Below are positions 10,244 through 22,548 of a stretch of DNA of 64,000 nt, in pieces. This DNA is from Metaphire vulgaris (taxonomy: Eukaryota; Annelida; Clitellata; Crassiclitellata; Megascolecidae), in contig CM030869.1 in assembly GCA_018105865.1 (NCBI GenBank), positions 8,026,025-8,090,024 of the forward strand. Direction: 5' to 3'. Numbering within the stretch: position 1 is the stretch's first letter; each line of letters starts with the position of its first letter. The notes under the pieces were generated by a model. It was not told the DNA's origin and searched no databases. It saw nothing but the letters and a program-made list of their open reading frames with translations. The position numbers were made by a program, and so were the translations under genes.

Positions 10244-10546
10244 CAGTGGCGGTTCCACCATGCTGATGACTGGGGATGCATCCCCCCACCGGGGTTCAGG
10301 GTGGCCTTTTTTACTTGTCAACCTATTTTTTTCGGTGAGTTTTTTTTTATTTAGTGAAAAATACTGAGAAATGCCTTCTTTTTTAGCTTGTCGGCCTTTT
10401 TTGCAAGGTTTATTAACATTTAGTGGACAAACAATGACCTTTTCTCTCTTTTCTTTTGTCTTTTTCTTCTTCACTTTGCATCCCCAACATCAACTTTCTA
10501 TAATTTTTTTTCATCCCCCCACCAAGAATTCCTGGAACCACCACTG
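10244..10546 (+). mobile_element. hAT-like MITE family C, copy 1
   Basis: Ends CAGTGGCGGTTCC and GGAACCACCACTG. Flanks TGTTTGCC / TGTGTACC are an 8-bp duplication with two mismatches. Holds two or more copies of the CTTTTTTxCTTGTC module. Confidence 0.85.
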
Positions 10547-10626
10547 TGTGTACCTAATGTATTCTGCTCGCGAATTTACCGAGACCGTAATGGTACATGG
10601 TCCAGTGATTAATGGGCTATAGTAAT

Positions 10627-10814
10627 CAGGGTGCGATTTGTAGGGGGAAAGAGGGAATCTCTCCCCCCCCCACTGCTCAACTACATCCCCCTACTGCTGC
10701 TACATCCCCCACAGCTACAACCCCCTCATTGCTACATTTCCCCAACAACTACATCCTCCCAAGCTCGACATGTTCTTCCCCACCCCACTGCTCCAGGTCA
10801 CAAATCGCACCCTG
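10627..10814 (+). mobile_element. hAT-like MITE family G, copy 1
   Basis: Ends CAGGGTGCGATTTGT and ACAAATCGCACCCTG are perfect inverted repeats. Flanks ATAGTAAT / ATAGTACT differ at one base. The interior repeats CTACATCCCCC. Confidence 0.9.
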
Positions 10815-11166
10815 ATAGTACTAGTCGGAAAGGCAATGGGTACTAAGTGGGTCGTGGTCATTGGTCAGATGAGTTGCATGGGTCGTGGGTCGTTTCGAGT
10901 GACCAGTTGACCTCTGCAAGACTTGCTTTGAGGTCTGGAGCTAGGACCTTGTCCAGGGCAGAAACTTTTCGGTTGTTTCTGTCCCAGTCGACTCGGGCGT
11001 GAATGAGTACACCGGGTCATAACTCGCTGAAAGGGAAAGGTGGAAAAGGAAAGGCTGGCAGCCGCTTTCATTCAGCCGATGCCGTTAAAAATCGAAGGCG
11101 CTAACTCATTGAGTTCTCTTACAAGCCTTGAGCCTTTGGCGAGATCTTGTAATTCTTACTTCAATG
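10815..11166 (+). other. Intron sequence with GGTCATTGG / GGGTCGTGG words
   Basis: 10848-11020 carries several GGTC-type words that resemble decayed family I or TGACCCAT repeats. No exon seen. Confidence 0.4.
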
Positions 11167-11330
11167 CAGAGATGGCCATGGGTCGGGTTAACCCATGGAT
11201 TGGGTTGGGTCAGACTTTACCATATTTATGGTGTGTTGGGCTGGGTTAGAAAATAAGTCATGATTTAAGAAATTGCCATGTATTACGTTGGATTGGGTTG
11301 GGTCAAGTGACTTCTTTCGTCAGATGGCGA
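11167..11330. repeat. TTGGG-rich MITE, family I, truncated
   Basis: Starts CAGAGATGGCCATGGGT, then GGGTTGGGTC words. The right end is missing or decayed. Confidence 0.65.
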
Positions 11331-11454
11331 TGACAAATGAATCTCAGATAAATCCGCGGAGTAAACAGGCGCGTTGCATGAGAACACTGGCCCGTTTCAT
11401 GTAATCTGCACCAGTCGCCTGGCTAAGGGCCTTGAAACGGAGATCAGCGCCGCC

Positions 11455-11636
11455 CAGTGACGGCTTCACATGGTGGGCCCGGGGGCCAATGCCCCTTTTG
11501 AATGCCTGCCCCCAATGGACCCACTGTTGGAACAATATACTTACTACATACCTATCAACAAGTGATTGGCCCAATGCTTAGAAGTTGCCACCCCAACGCC
11601 CCCACCCCCACTTGCAAAATCCTGGAGCCGCCACTG
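11455..11636 (-). mobile_element. hAT-like MITE family A, copy 3
   Basis: Reverse copy with ends CAGTGACGGC and GGAGCCGCCACTG. The flanks are GC-rich and too diverged to call a duplication. The preceding GAGATCAGCGCCG resembles the 5S-derived SINE tail seen at 47560. Confidence 0.8.
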
Positions 11637-11810
11637 GTGTCCGCCACCCTGTGAGTCTTGAGGCTAGCCTTGAGAGCTCGGGAAGGACTTTACTTACTTA
11701 CTTTTACCTACAAATTCGAGCAACACATTTCATTAATCAAACTATCTATCAAACTATCTGGTTCTCACACATGCAGGGCAGTCCCTACTGAACCACTTTA
11801 AACCTTGTTA

Positions 11811-12223
11811 TATTATATATTATATTATATTACATTATATTATATTATATTATATTATATTATATTATATTATATTATATTATATTATATTATATTATAT
11901 TATATTATATTATATTATATTATATTATATTATATTATATTATATTATATTATATTATATTATATTATATTATATTATATTATATTATATTATATTATAT
12001 TATATTATATTATATTATATTATATTATATTATATTATATTATATTATATTATATTATATTATATTATATTATATTATATTATATTATATTATATTATAT
12101 TATATTATATTATATTATATATATATTATATTATATTATATTATATTATATTATATTATATTATATTATATTATATTATATTATATTATATTATATTATA
12201 TTATATTATATTATATTATATTA
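11811..12223. repeat. (TATAT)n pentanucleotide microsatellite, about 410 bp
   Basis: Nearly perfect 5-bp periodicity, which explains the long artefactual open frame. It ends only about 17 bp before the acceptor of YjeF exon 3. Confidence 0.98.
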
Positions 12224-12240
12224 TTATCGAAATTTTATAG

Positions 12241-12502
12241 AGTTATCGGCCCACCGTCTTCTGTCCGAAACGCCTCGACGATCCAGTCCACCAGCGCCTG
12301 AGCGTCCAGTGTGAGCGTCTCCACATCCCCTTCCTGTCCTACATGCCCTCGGAGGCAGGCCTGCTGACGACGTCGTACAACGTCATCGTCGACGCCCTTC
12401 TCGGCTCGGCTTCCACTCTGCCTCCCCCGCTGGAGTTCAGTGGAGTCATTCAGACGATGCTTAAGAGCGGCCTGCCCGTCGTTAGCATAGATGTCCCGTC
12501 TG
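12241..12502 (+). CDS. YjeF_N-domain protein, exon 3 of 4 found
   Basis: Acceptor AAATTTTATAG and donor GTGAGA. It starts in phase 0 and ends one base into a Gly codon. It encodes about 87 residues beginning SYRPTVFCPKRLDDPVHQRL, then QCERLHIPFLSYMPSEAG and YNVIVDALLGSA, ending LPVVSIDVPSG. This covers the Rossmann-like core: PTVF/PTIFYP strand, HIPFLSY, the VDALLG loop whose Asp is kept, and the D-x-PSG motif. HIPFLSYMPSE is closer to YJEFN3 than to NAXE. The exon is GC-rich compared with the AT-rich intron on its left. Confidence 0.93.
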
Positions 12503-12535
12503 GTGAGAGGTGGCTAATTCGTTGTTAACTCAGTC

Positions 12536-12800
12536 CAGTGTATTTTACAGGCCTGTTGGGGGGAGGGGGCGGAGATTCCCCACCAGGGAAATTTTTACAC
12601 ACCCACAACACTCCCCAACACCTCCAAATTTGAGACCGACACCACCCAATTTCAGCTATGGGATTACCTTTTTTTGCTTGTCAGACTTTTTGGGCAGGGG
12701 ACCCCAGAATTTACCGACACCCTCCAAATTGATAATCCTAGAAGTAACCCTGTTCCCCACCCCAAACCCCACCCCATAATCCTCCAATCCTCCCCAAATG
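12536..12800. mobile_element. Degenerate CAGTGTTTTATACAGG-type MITE split by a nested MITE
   Basis: The left part (CAGTGTATTTTACAGGCCTG, then GGGGAGATTCCCC) matches the element at 40788-40972. The rest of the host follows after the insert at 12584-12752. The right end is approximate. Confidence 0.6.
12584..12752. mobile_element. MITE family H, copy 2 (nested)
   Basis: Ends CAGGGAAATTTTTACAC and CTAGAAGTAACCCTG. Exact duplication TTCCCCAC at 12576-12583 and 12753-12760. Contains CCTTTTTTTGCTTGTCAGAC. Confidence 0.87.
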
Positions 12801-13029
12801 GCACTCACGCATATTTTTGCTTTGATCATCAATCACAATTTTATTTTTTCTCATTAACATCCAAAATAAACATAATTATATCAATATGAAGCAAAGACGA
12901 AGAAGACACTTTAACAATTAACACTTAACTAAATTCATTGACATAAATCGTTTATTGAAATCTTAAAAGTGGTGCCATCTATCCCGTAAACTATGAACTA
13001 TGTTGAACGTTGAGCTACGGTACTGTACG

Positions 13030-13411
13030 TACGTTGCGGTACTTGTGAGTGTACAGTGGCGGTTCCACGTGGGGGATGAGTGGGGATGCATCCCCCACCG
13101 GACTTTTTTGCTTGTCAGGCGATATTTGGATAAAAGTCAAGTAAAATGACGGGAAAAAACTGCGGGTGTCTTTTTTTGCTTGTCGACTTATTTTCGTTTA
13201 AAGTCTAGTAAAATTTCGAGGAAAATTGACTTTCTTGCTTGTCAGCCTTCCTTTTTTTCGGCAAAGTTTATTGATTTCCCCCTCTCTTTTCATTCTCCAC
13301 CAACTTCCTATGAATTCATACCCCCCTCCCCCCCGCCCACCAAGAAATCCTGTAACCTACCCTGCGAGTGTACGTTATAGCCGAGTCCCTTGTAACGAAG
13401 TTTTACTATAT
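13030..13411. mobile_element. pogo/Tigger-like MITE fragment, family K, split by MITE C
   Basis: Left part TACGTTGCGGTAC and right part TACGTTATAGCCGAGTCC...GTTTTACTA match the right half of the element at 9875-10055. The two parts are separated by the insert at 13054-13364. Confidence 0.75.
13054..13364 (+). mobile_element. hAT-like MITE family C, copy 2 (nested)
   Basis: Starts CAGTGGCGGTTCCACG and ends GTAACCTACCCTG. Flanks TGAGTGTA / CGAGTGTA are an 8-bp duplication with one mismatch. Three CTTGCTTGTC-type modules lie inside. Confidence 0.88.
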
Positions 13412-13607
13412 TTGGTCGGTAAATTGGCAGGCAGGCAACCAAAACCCTAAAATGTAAAAAGCCTAAAACCGAAAATTTGACTTTTGTTTTTTAAGGATTT
13501 TTTCAAGAGAGAGAAAGCAACCTAGAAATCCCATGGTATTAAACATAACATTTTCCAGCCCTAGGGCTTAACTTCGACCGCCGTCTATTCGCGTTGTCGC
13601 CGTTTAG

Positions 13608-13849
13608 GTTGGGACGCAGACAAGGAAGATCCGAACGGACTCCGGCCGGACCTTCTCATCTCCCTCACCGCCCCGAAGGCCTGCGCCGCTTCGTTCAAGG
13701 GCAGGGCGCACTTCCTCGTCGGCCGGTACGTACCACAGGACCTGATACGCAAGTACCAACTGATACTGCCCGACTATTTCGGAGCGGACATGTTCGTCGA
13801 CCTGACCTACTTCTGCAGGCCAATGGATGACGTGGTGTGTGCGCAGTGA
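13608..13849 (+). CDS. YjeF_N-domain protein, last coding exon
   Basis: Acceptor CGCCGTTTAG. The first two bases complete the Gly codon of exon 3, giving PSGWDADKE. It continues [20 protein letters not shown] and [20 protein letters not shown], then ends MDDVVCAQ at a TGA (13847-13849). The [19 protein letters not shown] and KYQL.LP motifs are diagnostic for the C-terminal part of NAXE/YJEFN3. The four exons give about 240 residues, close to the full YjeF_N domain. About ten extra C-terminal residues ([14 protein letters not shown] region) are not part of the family core. No clear polyadenylation signal was picked. Confidence 0.93.
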
Positions 13850-14058
13850 CGTCATCAAGCGGCGATTTTTTTTTCAATGACGTCATAATATGTGCGTCCT
13901 CTTTCTCGATAAATTTACAGGTTCTAAGATGTGAAATAATGATACACTCTACAGTCTACATACTTGCTTAGATTATGAAACTTAACGGTATACAGTGTAT
14001 AATGCATATGTACGGCGTTTCGACCACAGACTATCTGGGCCCAAATCTGTTCCAATAA

Positions 14059-14657
14059 GGGGCCGTCCATAAAGTACGTCATTCTCGAGTGGGAGGGATC
14101 TAAGAAAGTGTGACAGTTTGTGACATGGGGAAAGTAAGGAACATCATGACGTCACACTTGCAGAGCCGGCGCGTGGGGCCTGCAAAGCCTGCGGCCGCAG
14201 GGGGCCCCGACGGCCGCAGGGGCCCCGCCGGGCTCGGATATTTAAGAGTTTTCATTTTTCTTAATCCTAAGTGGTATTTGTTTTGTTTTTTGCTCGTCAG
14301 GGCATCTGAAGAGGCAAAAATATATACGGATGACCTTTTTTTGCTCGTCAAGACATTTCCAAAACGTTGCGCTCGTAAAAATTGCAGGGGCCCCCGAAAG
14401 TCACGCGCCTGGGCTCTGCACACTTGCAGTATAAATAAAACCAGAAATATACCTGATAGGAGGTATCGTAGAAGCGTTTGAGAGAGGGCTTTTTTGCTCA
14501 CTGACACTTTTTGCTCGGGATACATAACATTTCGGTCTCAATTATATTTGTTATCGTTGCCCCGGAAGTTGAATATCTGTTTACGCTGCTGAAAATTGAA
14601 TGAGAAACTTGAATATGTTAAATAAAAAAAAGTTGCTTGACGTAATTTATGGACGAC
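14059..14657. mobile_element. Family L element (GTCCATAAAGTACGTC ends), copy 2
   Basis: Starts GGGGCCGTCCATAAAGTACG and ends GACGTAATTTATGGACGAC, inverted repeats. It is split by a nested MITE at 14161-14418. Superfamily not determined. Confidence 0.75.
14161..14418. mobile_element. hAT-like MITE nested in the family L element
   Basis: Ends CAGAGCCGGCGCG and CGCGCCTGGGCTCTG. Exact duplication CACACTTG at 14153-14160 and 14419-14426. Two TTTTTGCTCGTCA modules inside. Confidence 0.9.
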
Positions 14658-14945
14658 TGACTATTTAAAGGGATCCGAGATTTGTGACTTATCTTCTTTC
14701 CAGAAATCCTGACAGGCAAAAAATAGCCGCATATTCCAGGGGTGCGCTGCACCCCTAATTTTTTCAGGTGGTGCGGCTGCACCCCCACTTCCTCCGGGCC
14801 TAGAGTAGCCGACCTATGTAGCCGCTGCTAATTCGAATGCTTTCGCTAGGCGGCAGCAGTCGATTGTATATCACTTCCGAGTGATTATTCAGAAGAGAAG
14901 CTATACAAATATTCAGTTATCTGTAATTGCGGGATAGGTCTTTTG

Positions 14946-15135
14946 CAGTGGCGGCTCTAGGATTTGGCAAGTGGGGGCCGTTGGGGTGGCAATTTCTAAT
15001 CATGGGGGTCCAACCATTTGTTGTTTAATGTATGTAGCATTAAGTATAGGGTCCCAACAGGGAGGCCACTGGGGGGCAGGCACTCAATAGGGGGCACGGG
15101 CCCCCTTTTCCCCCTCCCCGGTGGAGCCGCCACTG
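14946..15135 (+). mobile_element. hAT-like MITE family A, copy 4
   Basis: Ends CAGTGGCGGCTC and GAGCCGCCACTG, with exact duplication GTCTTTTG at 14938-14945 and 15136-15143. The clearest copy of the family. Confidence 0.95.
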
Positions 15136-15143
15136 GTCTTTTG

Positions 15144-15699
15144 GTTTAAATTTTGTTGGAAGAACTTGTATCCCTGGTCCAATTTTTAAATGCGGTTTGA
15201 TGATAACTAAGAATGCAGCTAATCGTCGATTTTTAAAAAATGCAGTGATGTCGGAAAAAGCTTACTTCCATCTTAAATCTGTCGACCTCCAGTCGACCAA
15301 ACGTTTCCATCTCCACTTTCTGGTCATCGTCGACCAGATAGGGCTTAAGCAGCCCTCCCCCCCGTACCCGAATAAATCGAACGTCGAAGCAAATCACAGG
15401 AAATGATCACTCTAGCAAAAATGATTCCTGTTTCAATTTGGACGTTGAAAAATGACTTCAGATGGGTCTCCCATCCTCTGCCCTTCCCTTCTCCGTCTTC
15501 GTCTTTGGATTTCTGGTCCCCACACACCGTTTCCCTCTGTTCCTTCGCGGTTCCGGACGATAGTCCGGTCGTTGTCCGTAAAGCGCCATTGTCCATCGGA
15601 TCCCTTACGTCCGGGCTCCCTGCTTCCATTCCCCCATCCTTCCGAACACTGATGGTACCAGCGGCGGGAGTGGTGGTAGTGGTAGTAATGTAGGTGGTA
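15144..15699. other. Intergenic stretch with a possible minus-strand open frame
   Basis: A long minus-strand open frame (15345-15818) crosses this stretch and encodes Thr-, Gly- and Glu/Lys-rich sequence. It runs into the MITE at 15708, has no recognised domain and no paired splice sites, so I do not call it a gene. Confidence 0.35.
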
Positions 15700-15707
15700 G
15701 ATTCGGG

Positions 15708-15939
15708 CAGTGGCGGCTCCTGGATTTGACAAGTGGGGGCGGGGGCGTTGGGGTGGCAACTTCTAAGCATGGGGGCCAACCATCCATTTGTTGATAGGTA
15801 CGTAATAGTAGTAGGCATAGGGCCCCAGCAGGGCTACCACTGGGAGCCAGGCATTCAATAAGGAGCACGCCCCCTCCCCTTCACCCCTCACCCCCACACC
15901 CCACCCCCATCCAGGATCCACCAGGTGGAGCCACCACTG
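15708..15939 (+). mobile_element. hAT-like MITE family A, copy 5
   Basis: Ends CAGTGGCGGCTCC and GGAGCCACCACTG. Flanks GATTCGGG / GATTCGGA, one mismatch. Confidence 0.92.
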
Positions 15940-16091
15940 GATTCGGATGATACTCGTTAATTGAATTTTTATGTCGGTCCAAATATTATCTTGCGTGTAA
16001 AAGAAAATACATGGAAATAGACGGAGATGGCAAAGAATACAGTATGAGAAGAAAGAAAAACATCTTGTCGAACAGGGGTAAGTACGATATA

Positions 16092-16171
16092 CAGGGTGGC
16101 GCAAAAAACGGACTATATTAGATGCAAACCTACGGTAAGTGTGACTAGTCCAGATTGTTTGCGCCACCCTG
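16092..16171. mobile_element. 80-bp Tc1/mariner-like MITE
   Basis: Ends CAGGGTGGCGCAAA and TTTGCGCCACCCTG are perfect inverted repeats flanked by TA. At 80 bp it is close to terminal repeats only. Confidence 0.82.
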
Positions 16172-16173
16172 TA

Positions 16174-16854
16174 AAATAATAAATGCAATAATGTCTACCT
16201 GTATATAAGGCACTGTCGTTATAAACTTAATTGAAATTCGCAGCTGGCACAGGCTTAAGGACCTAATGTTGATTGATGACATGGGAATGGAAACATATCC
16301 ATGATATAAAGGGTAAAGCTTAAAGCGGCTTACAATCATTTCAAATGAAATGCCAGGCAATCAACTCGTAAATGCCATTTATTCAAATAATTCTATAAGC
16401 GATTCAACATAGATTCAATGGATCATTGATTCATTCGATCGATCACTAGGTCACTAATGTGTTTCCAGCTGATATTCGTCCTTTGGTTCGTATACGTACA
16501 TTGCTTCACTCAGTCATTCGTATTCCATTAGAGTTAGACAGTCGAATTGCTGATTGCTGGTGAGGAGGATCGATTCCTACAGCTGTAGGGCCTAATTCGA
16601 TTCTTTGAATAGTTGACAAGTGATGGAATACACAAAACAATCTACTGTAAGCACTGGATCCATTTCTCCCTCTCCTCCTCTTCCTCACACACACAAACAC
16701 ACACACACATACACACATATAGTAATCACTAATCGGTCGTTTTCTGTTGCTGGAAGGTCCAAATTAAAACCACACTTTTAAAGTATCTCTTATGGAAAAC
16801 TGGTTGTATCTGAAAGTCTATTATGCTGCCATTTAGCTCTCTCTTTCTCTCCCC

Positions 16855-16856
<2 letters not shown>
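16174..16856. other. Non-coding stretch, nothing recognised
   Basis: No exon seen; a short CA run lies near 16686-16715. Confidence 0.4.
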
Positions 16857-16919
<63 letters not shown>

Positions 16920-16984
16920 TCTATCTCTCTCACTCTCTCTCTCTCTCTCTCTCTCTCTCATACACACACACACAAGCACACACA
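16857..16984 (+). repeat. (CT)n microsatellite with CA end
   Basis: CT run with rare CACTCT and CTATCT interruptions, then CACACA. Confidence 0.97.
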
Positions 16985-17145
16985 CACACTTCCATTTAGT
17001 AATCAGTTCTTTTATATTAATCATCTTTATTCGTGACAAGCACAGCATAAAAAAGTAGTAGCTTCGAGAAAATCCAATTGAAAATGTTACATCGAAGTCT
17101 CTCTCTTATGATAATAATGAAAATTAGCTGTCAGTCTGCTTCCTT

Positions 17146-17146
<1 letters not shown>

Positions 17147-17202
<56 letters not shown>
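17147..17202 (+). repeat. (CT)n microsatellite
   Basis: Pure CT run. Confidence 0.97.
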
Positions 17203-17206
<4 letters not shown>

Positions 17207-17732
17207 ATCCCTCTGTTTGCTTAACTGTCCTTCTATTTGTCCCACTAGATCCCAGTGTCTTGAGTGCAATGGCGGCCGATAACAGCTCCCGTGGAACGGT
17301 CCTTCTCTTACACACGCAACAAAAGAACTCGGTTGTCGCTTTAAGGCGAGGGTGGCGCCCCCCCCACCCCCAACAATGATCCACCCTCCAGTTGAAGCCC
17401 CCCATCCCCACCGCCTTCCACCAGGGCCCCATTTCAACCACCCCACCACCCCCGCTTATTATCGCTCTTCTTTCTTCCTCTCTGCCGGCGTTCCCGTCTT
17501 TTTCTTGTTACCGTTCTTTTGTGTCGATCGTTCGCCGTTTCAAACAATTTCAAAAAGGTACAGCGTCAGAACTCTCATTCGATGTCCAAGTCCTCCTTTT
17601 CTTCTACTCAGGGATTCCAGTCTTCCGTTCTTTGTTGGCAATTCAAAACCCTTTCCACGATACGTGCCCACCAGGAGGTATAGGTATCAGTTAAATAGGA
17701 ATGACCAGTTGAAAACCGGTGGGCAGAGCTGC

Positions 17733-17738
<6 letters not shown>

Positions 17739-17773
<35 letters not shown>
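17739..17773 (+). repeat. (GA)n microsatellite
   Basis: Pure GA run. Confidence 0.97.
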
Positions 17774-17775
<2 letters not shown>

Positions 17776-19053
17776 TCGCCTTCGAAACGGAAATTCGGTT
17801 GTTTTTTAATATCGGATTTGGTGTTTGGTGTGCTGACATGTCAGTATACTAAAGGCGCCGTATCAGTTAACTCTGTGTCGCAACCTAGCGAGGCAAGACA
17901 AAATGGCTGACAAACGGGTGAACAGACTTAACGCGAATTGAGGTATGAAAATTCGACTGTCTTCCGACTGCAAAACGCATAAGATCCACACAGGACTGAA
18001 ATGTGGTTTAAAAGACCTAATTCGAAAATGGAAAACTCATATTTAATGTTTTAAAAGTGATTTTACTCTCTGCGGAAAGCAAAACACATATTTGACAAGA
18101 ATATGGAGTAGGTTTATGGGTGTAGTGCTGTTACGGTTAACCGAACCGGACCGAAACCGCGGTTTTGACCGTGCAAATTTTGACGGTTATTTTTCGTAGA
18201 GAATAGCAAATACAATGCATGATTATGCACGACTTTTTATGTCACCTTCTCTTCTCAGTTAACGCAATTACCAATAATTGCTACATAACAGTAAAACTGC
18301 ATAAAATTTACATCATTTTCTCATAGGCAGTGCTGCTGACTCATCATAGACATGACACAATAACGACGCTTTCTCTATTTTAAACGCTTGAAAGCTGTGC
18401 ATTCTTGTGATGTTCAAAAAACCGTGAATTTATGATTATATGCTGGAGAAAATTTGCAGGTTTAGCCAACTAGTTATTTTTACTTGGTTTATTCTGGATT
18501 ATGCAGGTGTTTCTATTTGGGTTTGAATTTATTTTAGGCTTTAGAATTAAAGGTATAAATCCTCTAATAGTAGCAGTGAGAGGCAGTGACCCAGACTAGA
18601 AGATTTCAAATTTTAAATCATTTGATATGTTTTGATTTGTAGATTTTCGTTACTGTGCTTGATAAACGTTTGCTTTACTGACAGGTACAGTATTACCTTT
18701 ATATAGATATATTCTGGAATCTGGATTGCATCAGCAGGGTCGCAAACATGGCTTTGTCCCTCGTGTCTTGACACGGGTGTTTTTTGGGAAGGTTGTGTCC
18801 CTAATATGGGCGTGGACACGGGTGTTTTCTGGTTATGAGATAACAAAAACTGTGGTTTATTTTATTGTCAAAAGTCAAAAAAAGGAAAGAAATGTCATCG
18901 CTACTCTTAAGCAATGTTAAGTTAAAAAGGCAAAAAAAGTGTCATTATCACACTTAAGCAATTTTAAGTTTTAAAAAAGCCAAAAAAGGTCATCACATGA
19001 GAGAAAAAATTAGAACTCGACCGTTTTTCTGACCAGGTTTGCGCCCACGTACA
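17774..19053. other. Intergenic stretch with decayed repeats
   Basis: 18122-18200 has GGTTAACCGAACCGGACCG words, like the end of a transposon. 18728-19045 has GGGTCGCAAAC and GTTTGCGCCC at its ends, which pair in inverse orientation. No gene seen. The small ATG-led frame near 17902 ends after twelve codons. Confidence 0.4.
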
Positions 19054-19890
19054 TCAGTATATTTTCATTTGGCTGGAATTTGTTTCTTGGCTCTGCAATT
19101 TTGACATTTCATTCGTATTTATATATCGCCGACCAAGACAGACTATAAGAAGAGAAATATTGATGCAAACCTGAACATCTACATGTATATGTTTGGCATC
19201 TGGTGCTCTTTCGCTGCGAGCGAGGGGGTCCTGATGGGCCACACTTGTCCCCAGCTCCCACCCTGCTGTCCTCAGTCGGTTGGGGGCCGGCAGACGTCGT
19301 CGTCGTCGTCGTCCGCTAATGATCAAACAGCGATTGCGGGACGGGCAGTGGATGGCGGTTGAGAGCAGCCGATGTTGTGGCGGATAAATGCTACAATTAG
19401 GAAGGGCGATTTGATCATCGCTTGTGGAGATGATGATAGGAAGAAGGTCTGAAGGGGAGGAGAAGGAGGAGGAAGAGGAGGAGAAGGAGGATTTTGAAGG
19501 AGGAATCAGTGTAGCAGGGAACATGTTGGAGAAAGAGAATTAGGAAAAAGACTATAGCCTACTGTAAAAACGATGACTAAGCTTACGACAACATCGACAA
19601 TCACAGTAGCAACGACTATTGATGGCGATGATCATGAATCATGATGGTAAAGGGGAAAGGAAAAAAGGACGATGTAAAAGTGACAAGGGGAATTTTCAAA
19701 AAAATAGATTACAGAAACAACCCATCTGTAGTTACTATCCTATATATTGTTTCCGTCGTTTTCGTTGAGAGTGACTTATAACACCCAATCATGGCCAATC
19801 TCTTCTCTTTAACTTCTGGTAATATCAACTACTATTAATTCTAAAGAATTCTGGCAGTTCGATAAATGTCTCGCTTAAGAGACATTCTAT
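19054..19890. other. Intergenic stretch with purine-rich DNA
   Basis: CGT repeats at 19298-19317 and GGAGAAGGAGG-type purine tracts at 19455-19500. A minus-strand open frame across it is Ser- and Arg-rich low-complexity sequence and is not called a gene. Confidence 0.4.
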
Positions 19891-20290
19891 TAAGGGGTTA
19901 TTGTGCATAATTAGCCTATGTCACGCTAGTAATGGCCTTTTTGACCCACCCTCTCGCCCACCCTGTAACAATTAGTAATGTTTCAATAGACCAACCTCAG
20001 CAGTAGGCAAAAAACTTTCAATTTTTATAGTTTAAAGTCCAATTACATTTATTACGTTTTTTCTGTTTATTTCCCAACATATTAAAGGAATCGAATTAAT
20101 AATTTTAAGGAATAAAAGGCCTTAGCGTAACACAGGAGGCCAATAATAATGGCTGTAGCTCTTTACCGTTGGTAAATTGGTTTAAAAAGCGTTACGCAAG
20201 GTTGAGCTCATGCAGACCCACCCACCCACCCCACGTAACGTTTTCAAGGACCCCACTCACCAGCGTTACGTAATTGTACAATAGTCCCCA
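19891..20290. mobile_element. Possible family L relative
   Basis: The left end GGGGTTATTGTGCATAATTA and the right end read in reverse (GGGGACTATTGTACAATTAC) are similar inverted repeats, followed by GTCACGC / GTAACGC. Diverged from the other family L copies. Confidence 0.5.
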
Positions 20291-20337
20291 AATTAGGAGA
20301 TTCAATGTTCTGCTAACTTGTTGAGTACTGCGACAAC

Positions 20338-20417
20338 TTAACCCCTTAACCGTGTACTTAACTGTAACTCAATGTAAAATGGACGGATATATCCGGGATC
20401 CCCAGTTAAGGGGTTAA
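20338..20417. mobile_element. 80-bp TTAA-flanked MITE, copy 2
   Basis: Same length and nearly the same sequence as 802-881, again between TTAA sites. Confidence 0.85.
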
Positions 20418-21210
20418 CTTGTAGTAGGTCCTATCAAAATGCTCGTTGAACTAACATTAGGTCACCTATTGGTTTTACACACAGAAGACGTCACCCGTAA
20501 AGACACAGCATTACTGCAAGCCGTGCGATTTGAACTTCTGTGACCTCCACCGTGACCCCCACAAATCGACAAAATGACAAACGCCTTCTTGGATCGCTTC
20601 AGGGCTGCACGCTCCGTCGAGAAAACGAAGGGGTAGAAGGAGGGGCAGGAGAGTAAAGAGAAAGATTAGAATATCTTCTATGGTTCGTATTCATCGGTTC
20701 ATTTTATACTTGACACCATCTTGATCCTCTCTCGCCTCCGAACTCCGCGATCGAGAGAATGATCGTGGTTTCGTGGGATTAGGCGGTAAGTCGTCCCCAG
20801 TATAGGCCCTCTGAAGAGGTCCGGGTTTGTGTAATTGGTTTTTGGCGTTTGCAAACGGACGGGGTCGATTGGAAGTCGGTGATCTTCACGGTCCCCCGGT
20901 AGTAGTAGTAGTAGGCAGACGAAAGGCTTTAAGACGCCCGGCCACTGTCAATACACCTGCGCTCGACTCTGTGAAGCACCTGGCCCGCAACTCTTGCGTG
21001 GCAATAATGTGACGCCCTCTTATAACAGTTCGTAGGTGTGAAGAACAGAGAAGACGCGGTTTTAACGTCGACGCAGTTGGATTTTAGGTTTTCAGTCCAG
21101 CTTAATGATTATTATTATTTGATTAAGAATCCAATTAAATGGTAGGCTACCCACAACCTTTTTTCACGTCCCCACTGACTCCCCAATCATTTAGCCTGTC
21201 TGTCTGCGTG
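20418..21210. other. Intergenic stretch, nothing recognised
   Basis: Moderately GC-rich with short open frames. A small ATG-led frame at about 20573-20635 (MTNAFLDRFRAARSVEKTKG) has no family match I know. Confidence 0.35.
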
Positions 21211-21384
21211 CAGTGTTTATTCTAGCCCCCTTGACATTGGGGGGGATTTTGAAATGTTTGGGGGGACAAGGTTTGAGTTTCCACACGTTTGAGGGGAAAT
21301 TTCCATTCCCAGCCAACATCTAAAAAAATTGGGGGATTTTCAAACTTTGGGGGATTCCCCCAAGAAGGCCTAGAATAAACACTG
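21211..21384. mobile_element. MITE family F, copy 2
   Basis: Ends CAGTGTTTATTCTAG / CTAGAATAAACACTG. Flanks GTCTGCGTG / GTCTGTGTG form a 9-bp duplication with one mismatch. Confidence 0.87.
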
Positions 21385-21479
21385 GTCTGTGTGTGTCTGG
21401 CTGTCTGTCTCTGTCTGTCTGTCTGCGTCAGTCTTTCTGCCACTAAGTTTACCATGAACTGATGTAACAGAGGCCGTAT

Positions 21480-22344
<865 letters not shown>

Positions 22345-22548
22345 CAGTGGCGTAGCGACGGGGGGGGTATATCGGTATATATACCCCCCCCCCACACACA
22401 CACACACAAATCAGTCTACCTAAAAGTTTTTGATGTGTTTTACATGTGGTTATATGTGGTTTCTTTGGTTAATGTGGTTTATAGTTAAGATTTATACCCA
22501 CCCAAAATATTTATACCCTCCCAAAACAAATTCCTGGCCACGTCCCTG
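22345..22548. mobile_element. hAT-like MITE family D, copy 1
   Basis: Starts CAGTGGCGTAGCGACGGGG, has TATACCCCCC and TTTATACCC words, ends CCTGGCCACGTCCCTG. No clear target duplication. Confidence 0.75.

Noticed and set aside
11805..12314. 169-codon open frame rich in Tyr, Ile and Leu
   Set aside because: It is the TATAT microsatellite read through; only the last part overlaps a real exon, and in another frame.
15345..15818. Minus-strand 157-codon frame as a gene
   Set aside because: It overlaps a MITE with clear target duplications and has no domain, start context or splice sites.
17271..17382. ATG-led frame MAADNSSRGTVLLLHTQQKN
   Set aside because: Short, no family recognised, ends in C-rich low-complexity sequence; left unannotated.
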